A stretch of DNA of 64,000 nucleotides from CAUUCF01 sp045580225. Its GTDB lineage: Bacteria > Pseudomonadota > Gammaproteobacteria > UBA9339. The notes under the pieces were generated by a model. The model ran no database searches. It had not been told where the DNA came from and saw only the letters and a list, made by a program, of their open reading frames with translations. Below are positions 8,666 to 16,995 of the stretch, one piece after another. A program made the translations under genes and the position numbers. Numbering within the stretch: the first letter of the stretch is position 1; each line of letters starts with the position of its first letter. The DNA lies in the NCBI GenBank assembly GCA_045580225.1, contig JAZNNJ010000022.1:19831-83830 (forward strand), in the 5' to 3' direction.

Positions 8666-10069
8666 ATGAATGATTTGATGTTTATAAAAAAAATCCATTT
8701 TTTAGGAATCGGTGGTTCAGGGATGAGTGGGATTGCTGAAATTTTATCGAGTAGGGGCTATTCAGTTTCAGGTAGTGATTTGGTTAGGAGTACTAATGTA
8801 GAACGATTAGAAAAACTAGGTGTAGAAATTTTTGATCGACACGCAGCAGAAAACCTTGATCAGGTAGACGTAGTAATTCGTTCATCGGCTATTAATGATA
8901 ATAATCCTGAAATTATTGCTGCTAAAAAAATGAATTTACCCGTTATTCCTAGAGCACAGATGTTAGCAGAGTTGATGCGTTTTAAGTTTAGTATTGCGGT
9001 TGCAGGTAGTCACGGTAAAACTTCTACAACGAGCATTTTAAGCGATATTTTTACCAATGCTAATTTAGATCCAACTTTTGTGATAGGGGGAGTTTTAAGG
9101 CATAATCAATCTAATGCTAGATTAGGTAAAGGTAAATATTTTATAATTGAAGCAGATGAAAGTGATGCTTCGTTCCTATATTACAATCCAATGGTGGTAA
9201 TTATTACTAATATTGAAGCGGAACATTTGGATGCTTATGGTGGTAGTTTTGATAAATTAAAAGAAAATTTTATTAAATTTGTACATCGTTTGCCTTTTTA
9301 TGGTTTAGCTATTATTTGTTATGATGATCCAATATTGCGCGAGTTATTGCCTTATCTAGAAAGAAGGGTGATTACTTACGGTTTTCATCCTAGAGCAGAA
9401 GTGGTGATTACTGATTATCAACAAATAGGATTTAAAAGTAGTTTTGCAGTTAATTTTTGTAAAAGTAGGGAAATTTGGAATTTAACTTTTAATTTACCTG
9501 GAAAACATTATGTAAGTAATAGTGTGGCTTCAATCATTGCGGCTCGTGAAATAGCTAAAATTGATCAAAAGACCGTTGCTAATAGTTTGAGTAATTTTTC
9601 TGGTGTTAAGCGAAGAATGGAATGTTATGGAGAAGTTAATTTGCTCGGCAAGCGAATCTTATTGATTGATGATTATGGCCATCATCCGACTGAAATTATA
9701 AATACAATTGAGACTTTAAAGCAAGCATTGCCAAATAAAAAGATTTTGATGGTTTTTCAACCGCACCGTTATACTAGGACTAGAGATTGTTTTGAACAAA
9801 TGATTGAAATGATGGCTTTAGTGGATAAAATAATTTTATTGGATATTTATTCTGCAGGAGAACAACCCATTTCTGGAATCAGTAGTCAAAAATTAGCAGA
9901 TAATGCTAGCCGTAAATTTAATACAGAAATTTTAGTAGTTGCTGATAATCGTAAAGTTATGGAACTTTTGCCTTCTGTGGTAAATAATCAAGAGATTTTG
10001 TTGATTCAAGGGGCTGGTAATATTGGTAATTTAGTTTCATTGATCATGAACAAATATGGAAATTATTAA
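8666..10069 (+). CDS. murC: MurC, UDP-N-acetylmuramate--L-alanine ligase
   Basis: Adds the first amino acid, L-Ala, to UDP-MurNAc in peptidoglycan synthesis, using ATP. The 467-residue protein has the N-terminal IHFLGIGGSGMSGIA Rossmann loop, the ATP-binding loop GSHGKTSTTS around residue 115, the EADESDASF and NIEAEHLD metal and substrate segments, and the C-terminal DDYGHHPTEI and FQPHRYTRT blocks. It begins a three-gene cell-wall and division run (murC-murB-ftsQ). Its end overlaps murB by 14 bp, which implies coupled translation. Confidence 0.96.
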   Translation: MNDLMFIKKIHFLGIGGSGMSGIAEILSSRGYSVSGSDLVRSTNVERLEKLGVEIFDRHAAENLDQVDVVIRSSAINDNNPEIIAAKKMNLPVIPRAQMLAELMRFKFSIAVAGSHGKTSTTSILSDIFTNANLDPTFVIGGVLRHNQSNARLGKGKYFIIEADESDASFLYYNPMVVIITNIEAEHLDAYGGSFDKLKENFIKFVHRLPFYGLAIICYDDPILRELLPYLERRVITYGFHPRAEVVITDYQQIGFKSSFAVNFCKSREIWNLTFNLPGKHYVSNSVASIIAAREIAKIDQKTVANSLSNFSGVKRRMECYGEVNLLGKRILLIDDYGHHPTEIINTIETLKQALPNKKILMVFQPHRYTRTRDCFEQMIEMMALVDKIILLDIYSAGEQPISGISSQKLADNASRKFNTEILVVADNRKVMELLPSVVNNQEILLIQGAGNIGNLVSLIMNKYGNY

Positions 10070-10913
10070 TAATTTCCCATTAAACTTATTAACTACTTTT
10101 CGAATAGGAGGTAACGCTCGTTATTTGGCGTTTCCCAGCTCAATAGCGGATTGGCAAGTAATATTGAAGGAATATCCGGATTTTGCAGTTACGGTTTTAG
10201 GTCGTGGTTCGAATGTTTTGGTTAGAGATCAAGGAATTGATGGTTTAGTAATTTATTTAGGAAAAATGCGGAATAATTTGGAATGGTTAAGTGAAACTAC
10301 GGTTAAAGTTAACGCGGGTGTTAGATTAAGTTATTTAGTTTTTGAAGGATTAAAAAGAGGATTGGATGTTGTTTTTTTGAGTGGTATTCCTGGAACGGTA
10401 GGTGGAGCTTTGGCTATGAATGCTGGAGCAATGAATGATAGTTTTTGGAATCATGTGAAAGCATTTAAATTATTAAATCGTCAGGGAGAATTAATTGATT
10501 ATTCTAGGGAATATCTACAAATTGGTTATCGTGAACTTATTGGGTTGCCTAAAAATAACTGGTTTGCCGAGGTAGTATTAGAATTTATACCTAAAAAATT
10601 GGAAGATTTAGAGAAGGAAAATATAAATTGGTTAAGTAAGCGTCGTTTGTCTCAACCGTTAAATTATCCTAATGCTGGATCAATATTTCGTAATCCGGTT
10701 GGTAATTATGCGGCTTATTTAATTGAACAGGCGGGTTTAAAGGGGATGCGTTATGGTAAAGCTGAGATTTCTAATAAACATGCTAATTTTATTATTAATT
10801 TAGGCGGTGCTAAGGCGGTTGATGTTGAGCGGTTAATACAAATTATTCAGCAACGAATATTGGAAAAATTTGGAGTAATGTTGTGTCCGGAAATTAAAGT
10901 TTTAGGGATATGA
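10056..10913 (+). CDS. murB: MurB, UDP-N-acetylenolpyruvoylglucosamine reductase
   Basis: FAD enzyme that reduces enolpyruvyl-UDP-GlcNAc to UDP-MurNAc with NADPH. The 285 residues contain TTFRIGGNARY, the FAD-phosphate loop LGRGSNVLV, the GIPGTVGGALAMNAGA segment, the IGYRE motif with the substrate Tyr/Arg, and PNAGSIFRNP, which carries the catalytic serine. The length fits the shorter type II MurB rather than the roughly 340-residue E. coli enzyme. It overlaps both neighbours (14 bp with murC, 4 bp with ftsQ). Confidence 0.95.
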   Translation: MEIINNFPLNLLTTFRIGGNARYLAFPSSIADWQVILKEYPDFAVTVLGRGSNVLVRDQGIDGLVIYLGKMRNNLEWLSETTVKVNAGVRLSYLVFEGLKRGLDVVFLSGIPGTVGGALAMNAGAMNDSFWNHVKAFKLLNRQGELIDYSREYLQIGYRELIGLPKNNWFAEVVLEFIPKKLEDLEKENINWLSKRRLSQPLNYPNAGSIFRNPVGNYAAYLIEQAGLKGMRYGKAEISNKHANFIINLGGAKAVDVERLIQIIQQRILEKFGVMLCPEIKVLGI

Positions 10914-11566
10914 AATTTTTTAGAATACGAAATTATTTTTGGTTAACATTAGTTATTTTGTTGGGTAGTTATTTTCTTTTAAATAAACCATTTAGGAATA
11001 TAAAAATTTTTGCTAGTTATAATTATCTGGATGAAAAAGAGTTAGAAAAAGTGATAAGAAGTAGCCTGAAAGGGGGATTTTGGAGTTTTAATACCCTTTA
11101 TTATTTACGGGATCAAATTTTACAAAATGTTTGGGTTGAATCGGTGTCAATTAAACGTCAATGGCCTGAAGGGTTATTGATTAATATTGTTGAACAGTGT
11201 CCTATTTTATGGTGGAACGAACAATTAATTAATGATAAGGGAGGGGTATTTTTTCCTGGAAAGGAGTTTATTTTAGATTTGCCTAGAGTTGAAAGTGTAA
11301 ATTTTGAAATTGGTGATATTCTGGAAATTTATAAAATAGCATCTGATTTAGCTTGGCCATTTAAGTTAATTAAGATAAAAAAAATTATTGATCATTATTG
11401 GCAACTTGAATTTGAACCTTATTGTATTTTTATTTTAGGTGTAAATCAACCTGCGCAATCCTTGGCAAAAATATATCCGGTTTTGAAGAAGATAACTAAT
11501 AATTTTAGCAAGATCCCTAAAAAAGTAGATGCTCGTTATTCAGGTGATCTGGCTGTTAAATGGTAG
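10910..11566 (+). CDS. ftsQ: FtsQ, cell-division protein
   Basis: Bitopic divisome scaffold that recruits FtsB/FtsL to midcell. The 218-residue protein has a short cytoplasmic tail, one membrane segment (about residues 8-25), and a POTRA domain with ESVSIKRQWPEGLLINIVEQ, the typical FtsQ W-P..L.I.I.E pattern. The C-terminal beta domain is short; E. coli FtsQ has about 276 residues. Start overlaps murB (ATGA). In most proteobacteria ddl lies before ftsQ and ftsA-ftsZ after it. Here neither does: the next gene is thrS after 301 bp. Confidence 0.85.
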   Translation: MKFFRIRNYFWLTLVILLGSYFLLNKPFRNIKIFASYNYLDEKELEKVIRSSLKGGFWSFNTLYYLRDQILQNVWVESVSIKRQWPEGLLINIVEQCPILWWNEQLINDKGGVFFPGKEFILDLPRVESVNFEIGDILEIYKIASDLAWPFKLIKIKKIIDHYWQLEFEPYCIFILGVNQPAQSLAKIYPVLKKITNNFSKIPKKVDARYSGDLAVKW

Positions 11567-11867
11567 CGATTTGATAATTATATGGTTTTAGAATGATAAA
11601 TATTTTTTAAGATACTCGTTTTAAAACATAATCTTAGAGAATTGCTTATAATGATTTGATTCTAAAATTATTATAGAGTTTGAAAAAATTAATTGGATTG
11701 GTTGTTATCACATATGTGGTTATCAAATAAATGAGATGTATTAATATAGGGAAGTATTGCATGGTTGTATTTATTTCAATAGCAGGATAACTAAGGAAAT
11801 TGCATTTTAACATAAATCGGTTTACTATTTTATCCCAGTAAGAGAGAAAAAGGGTCAGGGTGAAAGT
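11567..11867. other. Intergenic region between ftsQ and thrS with a 10-bp palindrome
   Basis: No coding frame is evident. It contains a TATAAT (11647-11652) with no good -35. At 11709-11718 is the perfect palindrome CACATATGTG, with GTTAT repeated directly on each side, an operator-like arrangement. An in-frame stop at 11808-11810 shows that thrS is not extended upstream. Just before the thrS ATG is the purine-rich stretch AGGGTCAGGGTGAAAGT, which provides the ribosome-binding site. The region probably holds the thrS promoter; its regulation is unknown. Confidence 0.4.
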
Positions 11868-13586
11868 ATGAATTTAGAAATTATAAGACATTCGGCAGAG
11901 CATATCTTGAGTATGGCAGTATTAGAATTATATCCTGACACTAAATTAGTTATGGGTCCTGCGACTAAAGATGGTTTTTACGGGGATTTTGAGTTTAGTG
12001 AGCAGGTTAATATTACTCCTAATGATTTACGTTCTCTAGAAATTAAAATGGAGGAAATTGTCAATCGTAATCTTTCATTTGAGCGTAAGATTGTTTCACT
12101 AGAAGAGGCAAAAATTTTATTTAAAGATAATCCTTATAAGTTAACTTGGTTAGAAGAAATAGCTTTGCGTGGTGAAGAGGTCAGTTTGTATTATACAGGT
12201 GATTCTTTTTATGATTTATGTATTGGACCTCATTTACAGAGTACAGGTCAATTAAAAGCATTCAAATTATTATCGATAGCGGGGGCTTATTGGCGTGGAG
12301 ATGCGAAGAATAAAATGTTAACTAGGATTTATGGTACTGCATTTGCGACAAAACAGGAATTAGATAATGCTTTAGAAGTGATTAAAGAAGCTAAAAAGCG
12401 TGATCATCGTAAGATTGGTAAAGAAATGGATTGGTTTCATTTTGATCCGCAGTATGCTCCCGGAGCGGTATTTTGGCATGATAGGGGGTATCGTGTATTT
12501 CGTAAATTAGTTGATTATATGCGTGATCGACAATGTGATAACGGTTATATTGAGGTGTCTACGCCTACGGTGATGGATCGTGTTTTATGGGAAACTTCTG
12601 GACATTGGGAACAGTACGGTAAACATAATTATTCAGGAAATACTCAAGACGGACGGGTATTTTGTATAAAGCCGATGAATTGTCCAGGAAGTATCTTAAT
12701 TTATAAACAAGGGATTAAATCATATCGTGATTTGCCATTAAAAATGGCAGAATTTGGTAAAGTAAATCGTTACGAACCTAGTGGTTCTTTGATGGGATTG
12801 ATGAGGGTTCGTGAATTTACCCAAGATGACGCGCATATTTTTTGTACTCCTAAACAAGTTAAACAGGAAGCGATTGCAACTTTAAGGCTAATTTTAGATA
12901 TTTATCGTGATTTTGGTTTTGAACAGATTAAGATTTATCTTTCTACTCGTCCAGTAAATAGAATTGGGAGTGATGAAATATGGGATTTATGTGAAAATGC
13001 TCTAAAGTCTGCTTTAGAGGCAAATAATTATCATTTTGAAATTAATGAAGGAGAGGGAGCCTTTTATGGTCCAAAATTAGAATTTATTCTTAAAGATGCT
13101 TTAGGTAGAGAATGGCAGTGTGGTACTGTACAAGTGGATATGAATTTACCTGAGCGATTTGATTTAAATTATATTGGGGAAGACGGTTTAGAGCATCGTC
13201 CGGTAATGTTGCATCGAGCGTTATTTGGTTCTATTGAACGATTTTTGGGAATTTTAATAGAGCATTATGCTGGGAAGTTGCCATTATGGTTAATGCCAAT
13301 TACTGCAGTTGTTGCTACTATTTCTGAAGGAGTTAATCAGTATGCTATGGAGGTATATCAAACATTGAAAGATGCTGGTTTATCAGTGGATATTGATTTA
13401 TCTAATGAGAAAATTGGTTATAAAATTAGGAAGCATACAATGAAACGTATACCTTATTTAATTATTTTAGGGGATAAAGAGCAGAGTCAGCATTTAATAT
13501 CGGTACGTTGTAATAATAAAACTGATAGTTTAACTATAGAAGATTTTTTAGCGCAAATACAAATAAAAATGGTTAGACAAAAGTGA
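11868..13586 (+). CDS. thrS: ThrRS, threonyl-tRNA synthetase without the TGS domain
   Basis: Class II synthetase charging tRNA-Thr. The 572 residues begin directly in the editing domain: HSAEH near residue 8 (the HSxxH zinc-like pair) and CIGPH about residue 120 are intact, so Ser-tRNA-Thr editing should be retained. The catalytic core has motif 2 (MRVREFTQDDAHIF), the zinc ligands Cys in KPMNCPGS and His in DDAHIF and MLHRALFGS, and motif 3 (HRALFGSIERF). The anticodon-binding domain closes the protein. About 60 N-terminal residues (TGS) present in the usual 640-residue enzyme are missing; an in-frame stop at 11808 confirms this. cobB overlaps its stop. Confidence 0.95.
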   Translation: MNLEIIRHSAEHILSMAVLELYPDTKLVMGPATKDGFYGDFEFSEQVNITPNDLRSLEIKMEEIVNRNLSFERKIVSLEEAKILFKDNPYKLTWLEEIALRGEEVSLYYTGDSFYDLCIGPHLQSTGQLKAFKLLSIAGAYWRGDAKNKMLTRIYGTAFATKQELDNALEVIKEAKKRDHRKIGKEMDWFHFDPQYAPGAVFWHDRGYRVFRKLVDYMRDRQCDNGYIEVSTPTVMDRVLWETSGHWEQYGKHNYSGNTQDGRVFCIKPMNCPGSILIYKQGIKSYRDLPLKMAEFGKVNRYEPSGSLMGLMRVREFTQDDAHIFCTPKQVKQEAIATLRLILDIYRDFGFEQIKIYLSTRPVNRIGSDEIWDLCENALKSALEANNYHFEINEGEGAFYGPKLEFILKDALGREWQCGTVQVDMNLPERFDLNYIGEDGLEHRPVMLHRALFGSIERFLGILIEHYAGKLPLWLMPITAVVATISEGVNQYAMEVYQTLKDAGLSVDIDLSNEKIGYKIRKHTMKRIPYLIILGDKEQSQHLISVRCNNKTDSLTIEDFLAQIQIKMVRQK

Positions 13587-14287
13587 TTGATGATAGGAAA
13601 CTCATTATTATTTTAACCGGAGCGGGGATTTCAGCTGAATCTGGTTTAGCTACTTTTAGGGATAATAATGGTTTATGGAATAATTGTTCTGTGGAAGAAG
13701 TGGCTAGTATTGAAGGTTTTAGAAGAAATCCAGAGCGAGTACGGGGATTTTATAATGAATTAAAAGAAATAAGTAAGATTGCTAAACCTAATCGTGCTCA
13801 TTTTGCTATTGTTAAGTTGCAGGAGAAATTTAGAGTAGTTGTTATTACTCAAAATATAGATGCGCTTCATGAGAAAGCAGGTACTGAGGAGGTATATCAC
13901 ATTCATGGACGTTTAGATCAGGTAATTTGTTTAAAATGTGGAAATATGGTTACTACTGATGCACCAGTAACAGGAGAAACTAAGTGTTTAATTTGTGATA
14001 GTTTTAATTCTTTTAAACCTAATATTGTTTTTTTTGGCGAAAATTTACAATGTTTAAAAGAAAGTTTGTTTATGATTAGACGGGCAGATTGTTTTTTATC
14101 GATCGGTTCTTCTGGGGTAGTTTATCCAGCTGCTGGTTTTGTGGATTTGGTTCCTGAAGGGGTGGATAAAATTGAATTTAATTTAGAGCCAGGAGCGAAT
14201 ACCGGTAAATTTAATAAACATTATTTTGGTAAAGCAGGAAAATTATTACCAATTTGGGTAGAAAAAGCTTTGTTAGGTGAATGGTAA
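13583..14287 (+). CDS. cobB: CobB-type sirtuin (NAD+-dependent protein deacylase)
   Basis: NAD+-dependent lysine deacylase. The 234 residues show the Rossmann motif TGAGISAESGLATFR, QNIDALHEKAG, the catalytic-His segment YHIHGR, and a zinc ribbon with four Cys (CLKCG and CLICD). The GTG start at 13583 overlaps the thrS stop. Class III sirtuins that remove succinyl groups carry Y-x-x-R in the acyl pocket. Here the segment reads FYNELKE: the Tyr is present but Leu stands where Arg is expected. Acyl preference may therefore be simple deacetylation. That is inference from one position. Confidence 0.9.
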   Translation: MIDDRKLIIILTGAGISAESGLATFRDNNGLWNNCSVEEVASIEGFRRNPERVRGFYNELKEISKIAKPNRAHFAIVKLQEKFRVVVITQNIDALHEKAGTEEVYHIHGRLDQVICLKCGNMVTTDAPVTGETKCLICDSFNSFKPNIVFFGENLQCLKESLFMIRRADCFLSIGSSGVVYPAAGFVDLVPEGVDKIEFNLEPGANTGKFNKHYFGKAGKLLPIWVEKALLGEW

Positions 14288-15327
14288 TGGTAAATTTGGC
14301 AAATTGCAGTATTGAAGATTTGAGAAGTTATTTTAAAACCCTGGGTGAACCATCATATCGAGCAGAGCAATTAATTAAATGGGTTTATCAATTAGGAGTG
14401 CGTGATTTTAAAGAAATGAGTAATTTCAGTTTGAAGTTACGACAGCATTTAAACAAGGAGGCTAGTTTGATATTTCCTGAAGTGATAGACATTTTAAAAA
14501 GTAAAGATGGTACTCAAAAATGGATTTTTAAATTAGAAGATGGTCATTTAATTGAGACTGTCTATATTCCAGAGAATGATCGTGGTACTTTATGTTGCTC
14601 TACTCAAGTAGGTTGTTGTGTTGGATGTGTATTTTGTGCTACGGGGAAAATGGGTTGGAAACGTAATTTGACAGTAGGTGAGATTTTAGGACAATTAGCA
14701 CAAGTAGTATATGCTTTATCTCCTGATCATACTTCTAAAAATCACGTGATTACCAATTTAGTTTTCATGGGTATGGGGGAGCCGTTACTAAATTATTTGC
14801 CTCTAATAAGAGCATCGGAAATTATGCTGCATGATTGTGCATATGGGTTATCTAAATATCGGGTAACTGTTAGTACTTCTGGTTTTTTACCTGGTTTAGA
14901 AAAGCTTCAACAAGATACGGAGTTGTCAGTAGCACTTTCTTTGCATGCGGTTACCGACGATCTTAGAAGTAAATTAGTGCCAATGAATTATCGTTATTCT
15001 ATAAATAGTTTACTTTCTTTTTTAGATAATTATTTTGTGAATGATAGACGTAGATCTGTCACAATTGAATATATTATGTTGGCGGGAATAAATGATAGTT
15101 TGGTCGATGCTAAACATTTAGCGAAGTTATTGGCTAATGGTCGTTATAAAATTAATTTAATACCGGCTAATTTTGTACAAAATAGTGATTTAAAACCATC
15201 TTTGCCAGAACAAATTGATAAATTTAGGAATTATTTGTTATCTAAAAAAATTTCTACGATTACTCGTAAATCTCGAGGGCAAGATATTGCTGCTGCTTGT
15301 GGTCAATTGGTGACTAAATATGAATGA
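14281..15327 (+). CDS. rlmN: RlmN, 23S rRNA A2503 / tRNA A37 C2-methyltransferase
   Basis: Radical-SAM methyltransferase. The 348-residue protein has the CxxxCxxC cluster motif as CCVGCVFCATG (about residues 116-126), the SAM-binding FMGMGEPLLN, the STSGFLPGL segment, and the C-terminal catalytic Cys in GQDIAAACGQL. Two ATGs, at 14281 and 14287, are both possible starts; the first overlaps cobB by 7 bp. It overlaps rsmD by 8 bp, so thrS-cobB-rlmN-rsmD form one tightly packed unit, much of it concerned with translation. Confidence 0.96.
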   Translation: MVMVNLANCSIEDLRSYFKTLGEPSYRAEQLIKWVYQLGVRDFKEMSNFSLKLRQHLNKEASLIFPEVIDILKSKDGTQKWIFKLEDGHLIETVYIPENDRGTLCCSTQVGCCVGCVFCATGKMGWKRNLTVGEILGQLAQVVYALSPDHTSKNHVITNLVFMGMGEPLLNYLPLIRASEIMLHDCAYGLSKYRVTVSTSGFLPGLEKLQQDTELSVALSLHAVTDDLRSKLVPMNYRYSINSLLSFLDNYFVNDRRRSVTIEYIMLAGINDSLVDAKHLAKLLANGRYKINLIPANFVQNSDLKPSLPEQIDKFRNYLLSKKISTITRKSRGQDIAAACGQLVTKYE

Positions 15328-15847
15328 AGTTAGAATTATTGGTGGAAAATATCGAGGTAGAAAAATAGCTTTAGCTGATTATAGGATTAGACCTACCACT
15401 AATGTAATGCGCGAAAGGTTGTTTAATTGGTTAGGTAATATAACCAATAAGAAAGTTTTGGATTTATTTGCAGGAAGTGGTGCCTTAGGTTTCGAGGCTA
15501 TTTCTCGTGGTGCTAAGGAGGTTACTTTTGTAGATTTAAATAAGGAAGTTTTAAAGCAACTGCATAGAGAGAGTATTAAATTGCCCGGTAGTTATTATTT
15601 TCATTGTAGCGAAATTCCAAGAAGAATTAATTGTTTGCCTAGATGTAAATATGATCTAATTTTTATAGATCCTCCATTCGGTTTTAATTTGCTTTTAAAA
15701 ACGATGTGTAGTGTTGTGCCTTTTTTGAATGAAGGAGGAATGGTTTATACGGAAAGTGAAAAAAAGTTGGTGGTTTCATCAACGGATTTTATTTTATTAA
15801 AAACTTGTGTTAGTTCTGGATATCAAGCTAATCTTTGGCAATTTTAG
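15320..15847 (+). CDS. rsmD: RsmD, 16S rRNA m2G966 methyltransferase
   Basis: SAM-dependent N2-guanine methyltransferase acting on the small subunit. The 175 residues show the family landmarks RIIGGKYRGRKI, RPTTNVMRERLFNWL, SAM motif I VLDLFAGSGALGFEA, and the catalytic FIDPPF. The length is slightly under the usual 190-200. The start overlaps the end of rlmN. A 97-bp gap separates it from the cold-shock gene. Confidence 0.94.
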   Translation: MNEVRIIGGKYRGRKIALADYRIRPTTNVMRERLFNWLGNITNKKVLDLFAGSGALGFEAISRGAKEVTFVDLNKEVLKQLHRESIKLPGSYYFHCSEIPRRINCLPRCKYDLIFIDPPFGFNLLLKTMCSVVPFLNEGGMVYTESEKKLVVSSTDFILLKTCVSSGYQANLWQF

Positions 15848-15944
15848 TAAGAATTTAAAATTCAGATTGTTTTTTTTTGTATTTTATGTTACTAGTGAAA
15901 GGGTAGTGGAAGCTATGTTTTATTTAATTTGTTAAGGGTGCATT

Positions 15945-16154
15945 ATGTCAGATAGAGTTACCGGTACCGTAAAGTGGTTTAACGCTTCTAAAGGTTATGG
16001 TTTTATTTCGGTAGAAAATGGGGAAGATGTTTTTGTTCACTATCGTGCAATTCGTGGTGACGGATATCGATCCTTAAGTGAAGGGCAAAAAGTTGAATTT
16101 ACATCTACTAGTGGTCCTAAAGGTCCACAAGCAGAGGATGTTGTAGCTTTATAA
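15945..16154 (+). CDS. Cold-shock domain protein (CspA family)
   Basis: The 69-residue single cold-shock domain binds single-stranded RNA/DNA and acts as an RNA chaperone. RNP1 (KGYGFI, residues 16-21) and RNP2 (VFVHY) are intact, and the start [16 protein letters not shown] is canonical. The 97-bp leader is shorter than the long thermosensor leader of E. coli cspA. A hairpin terminator lies immediately downstream. Which Csp paralogue this is cannot be decided from sequence alone. Confidence 0.96.
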   Translation: MSDRVTGTVKWFNASKGYGFISVENGEDVFVHYRAIRGDGYRSLSEGQKVEFTSTSGPKGPQAEDVVAL

Positions 16155-16159
16155 ATAAG

Positions 16160-16196
16160 AAGGAGGTTTTCCCTCCTTTCTAGTATTTTTTAATTT
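16160..16196 (+). terminator. Intrinsic terminator after the cold-shock gene
   Basis: Stem AAGGAGG (16160-16166), loop TTTTC, CCTCCTT (16172-16178), followed by a T-rich stretch (TAGTATTTTTT). The U-run is interrupted, so termination may be partial; rnpB begins within 10 bases. Confidence 0.7.
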
Positions 16197-16202
16197 TATT
16201 AG

Positions 16203-16537
16203 TAAGGTTGGTGGACAACTGCTAGAAATAGAGGAAAGTCCGGACTCCATAGAGCAGAGAGCCAGATAACGTCTGGGAAGTGTAAGCTTACGGAAAGTGC
16301 TACAGAAACAAACCGCCTTTAAAGAGGTAAGGGTGAAAGGGTGAGGTAAGAGCTTACCGTTCATTTAGTAATAAATGAAGTCGAAGTAAACCCCTCTCGG
16401 AGCAAGACCAAATAGGGATTCATTGTTTAATGGCTCGTTGAAATTGAATCTGGGTAGGTTGCTTGAGGTCTTTGGTGACAAAGATCCTAGATGAATAGTT
16501 GTCTAAATACAGAATCCGGCTTATAGCCAACCTTATA
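16203..16537 (+). ncRNA. rnpB: RNase P RNA, bacterial type A
   Basis: Catalytic RNA of RNase P, which trims tRNA 5' leaders. The ends pair as P1: TAAGGTTGG (16203-16211) with CCAACCTTA (16527-16535). Universally conserved blocks are present in order: GAGGAAAGTCCGGACTCCAT (16231-16250), AAACCGCC, GGTAAGGGTGAAAGGGTG, GGTAAGAGC, CGGAGCAAGACCAAATAGG, TGGGTAGG(T)TGCTTGAG, CCTAGATGAAT, and CCGGCTTAT near the 3' end. The length of about 335 nt is slightly shorter than the E. coli RNA. Ends are set from P1 pairing and could be off by a few bases. Confidence 0.95.
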
Positions 16538-16548
16538 TTAAAAAAGCG

Positions 16549-16995
16549 ATGATATATTTAGTTAGTTTGTTAATTTGGCTAGTTGATTTTTTTACCAAAA
16601 AGTTGGTGATTAGTAATTTATTTTGGGGTGAAAGTTACCCAGTTATCGAAGGATTTAATTTAGTATTTTATGGTAATCGTGGCGGAGCTTTTAATTTTTT
16701 GAGTTCTACAACTTTTGGTCCGTATTTTTTGTTGTCGGTGACTTTTTTAATCAGTATTTATTTATTATTTACATTATATGAAAAAGATAATTGGCGAATT
16801 AAATTAGGTAAAGCGTTGATTTTAGGTGGTGCTTTAGGTAATTTAACTGATCGTTTTTTATATCAGCAAGTAATCGATTTTTTAGATTTTTATTGGAAAA
16901 ATTGGCATTATCCGGCTTTTAATTTTGCAGATAGTGCAATTTGTATAGGGATGTTATTATGGCTTTGGGGGAATAAATTTAGGAATAAAAAATGA
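16549..16995 (+). CDS. lspA: LspA, prolipoprotein signal peptidase (SPase II)
   Basis: Aspartyl peptidase of the inner membrane that cleaves lipoprotein signal peptides after lipidation. The 148-residue protein has four membrane segments, with the catalytic aspartates in GNLTDR (about residue 104) and FNFADSAI (about residue 127). The conserved N-R-G-G-A-F (usually NxGAAF) block is present. Starts 12 bp after the 3' end of rnpB, without an obvious Shine-Dalgarno. Stop overlaps the accA start. Together with the Lol genes at 1.8-3.6 kb it supports a working lipoprotein pathway. Confidence 0.95.
   Translation: MIYLVSLLIWLVDFFTKKLVISNLFWGESYPVIEGFNLVFYGNRGGAFNFLSSTTFGPYFLLSVTFLISIYLLFTLYEKDNWRIKLGKALILGGALGNLTDRFLYQQVIDFLDFYWKNWHYPAFNFADSAICIGMLLWLWGNKFRNKK

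Noticed and set aside
15848..15944. Long cspA-type thermosensor leader
   Set aside because: The 97-bp leader is too short and shows no cold-box sequence I could recognise.
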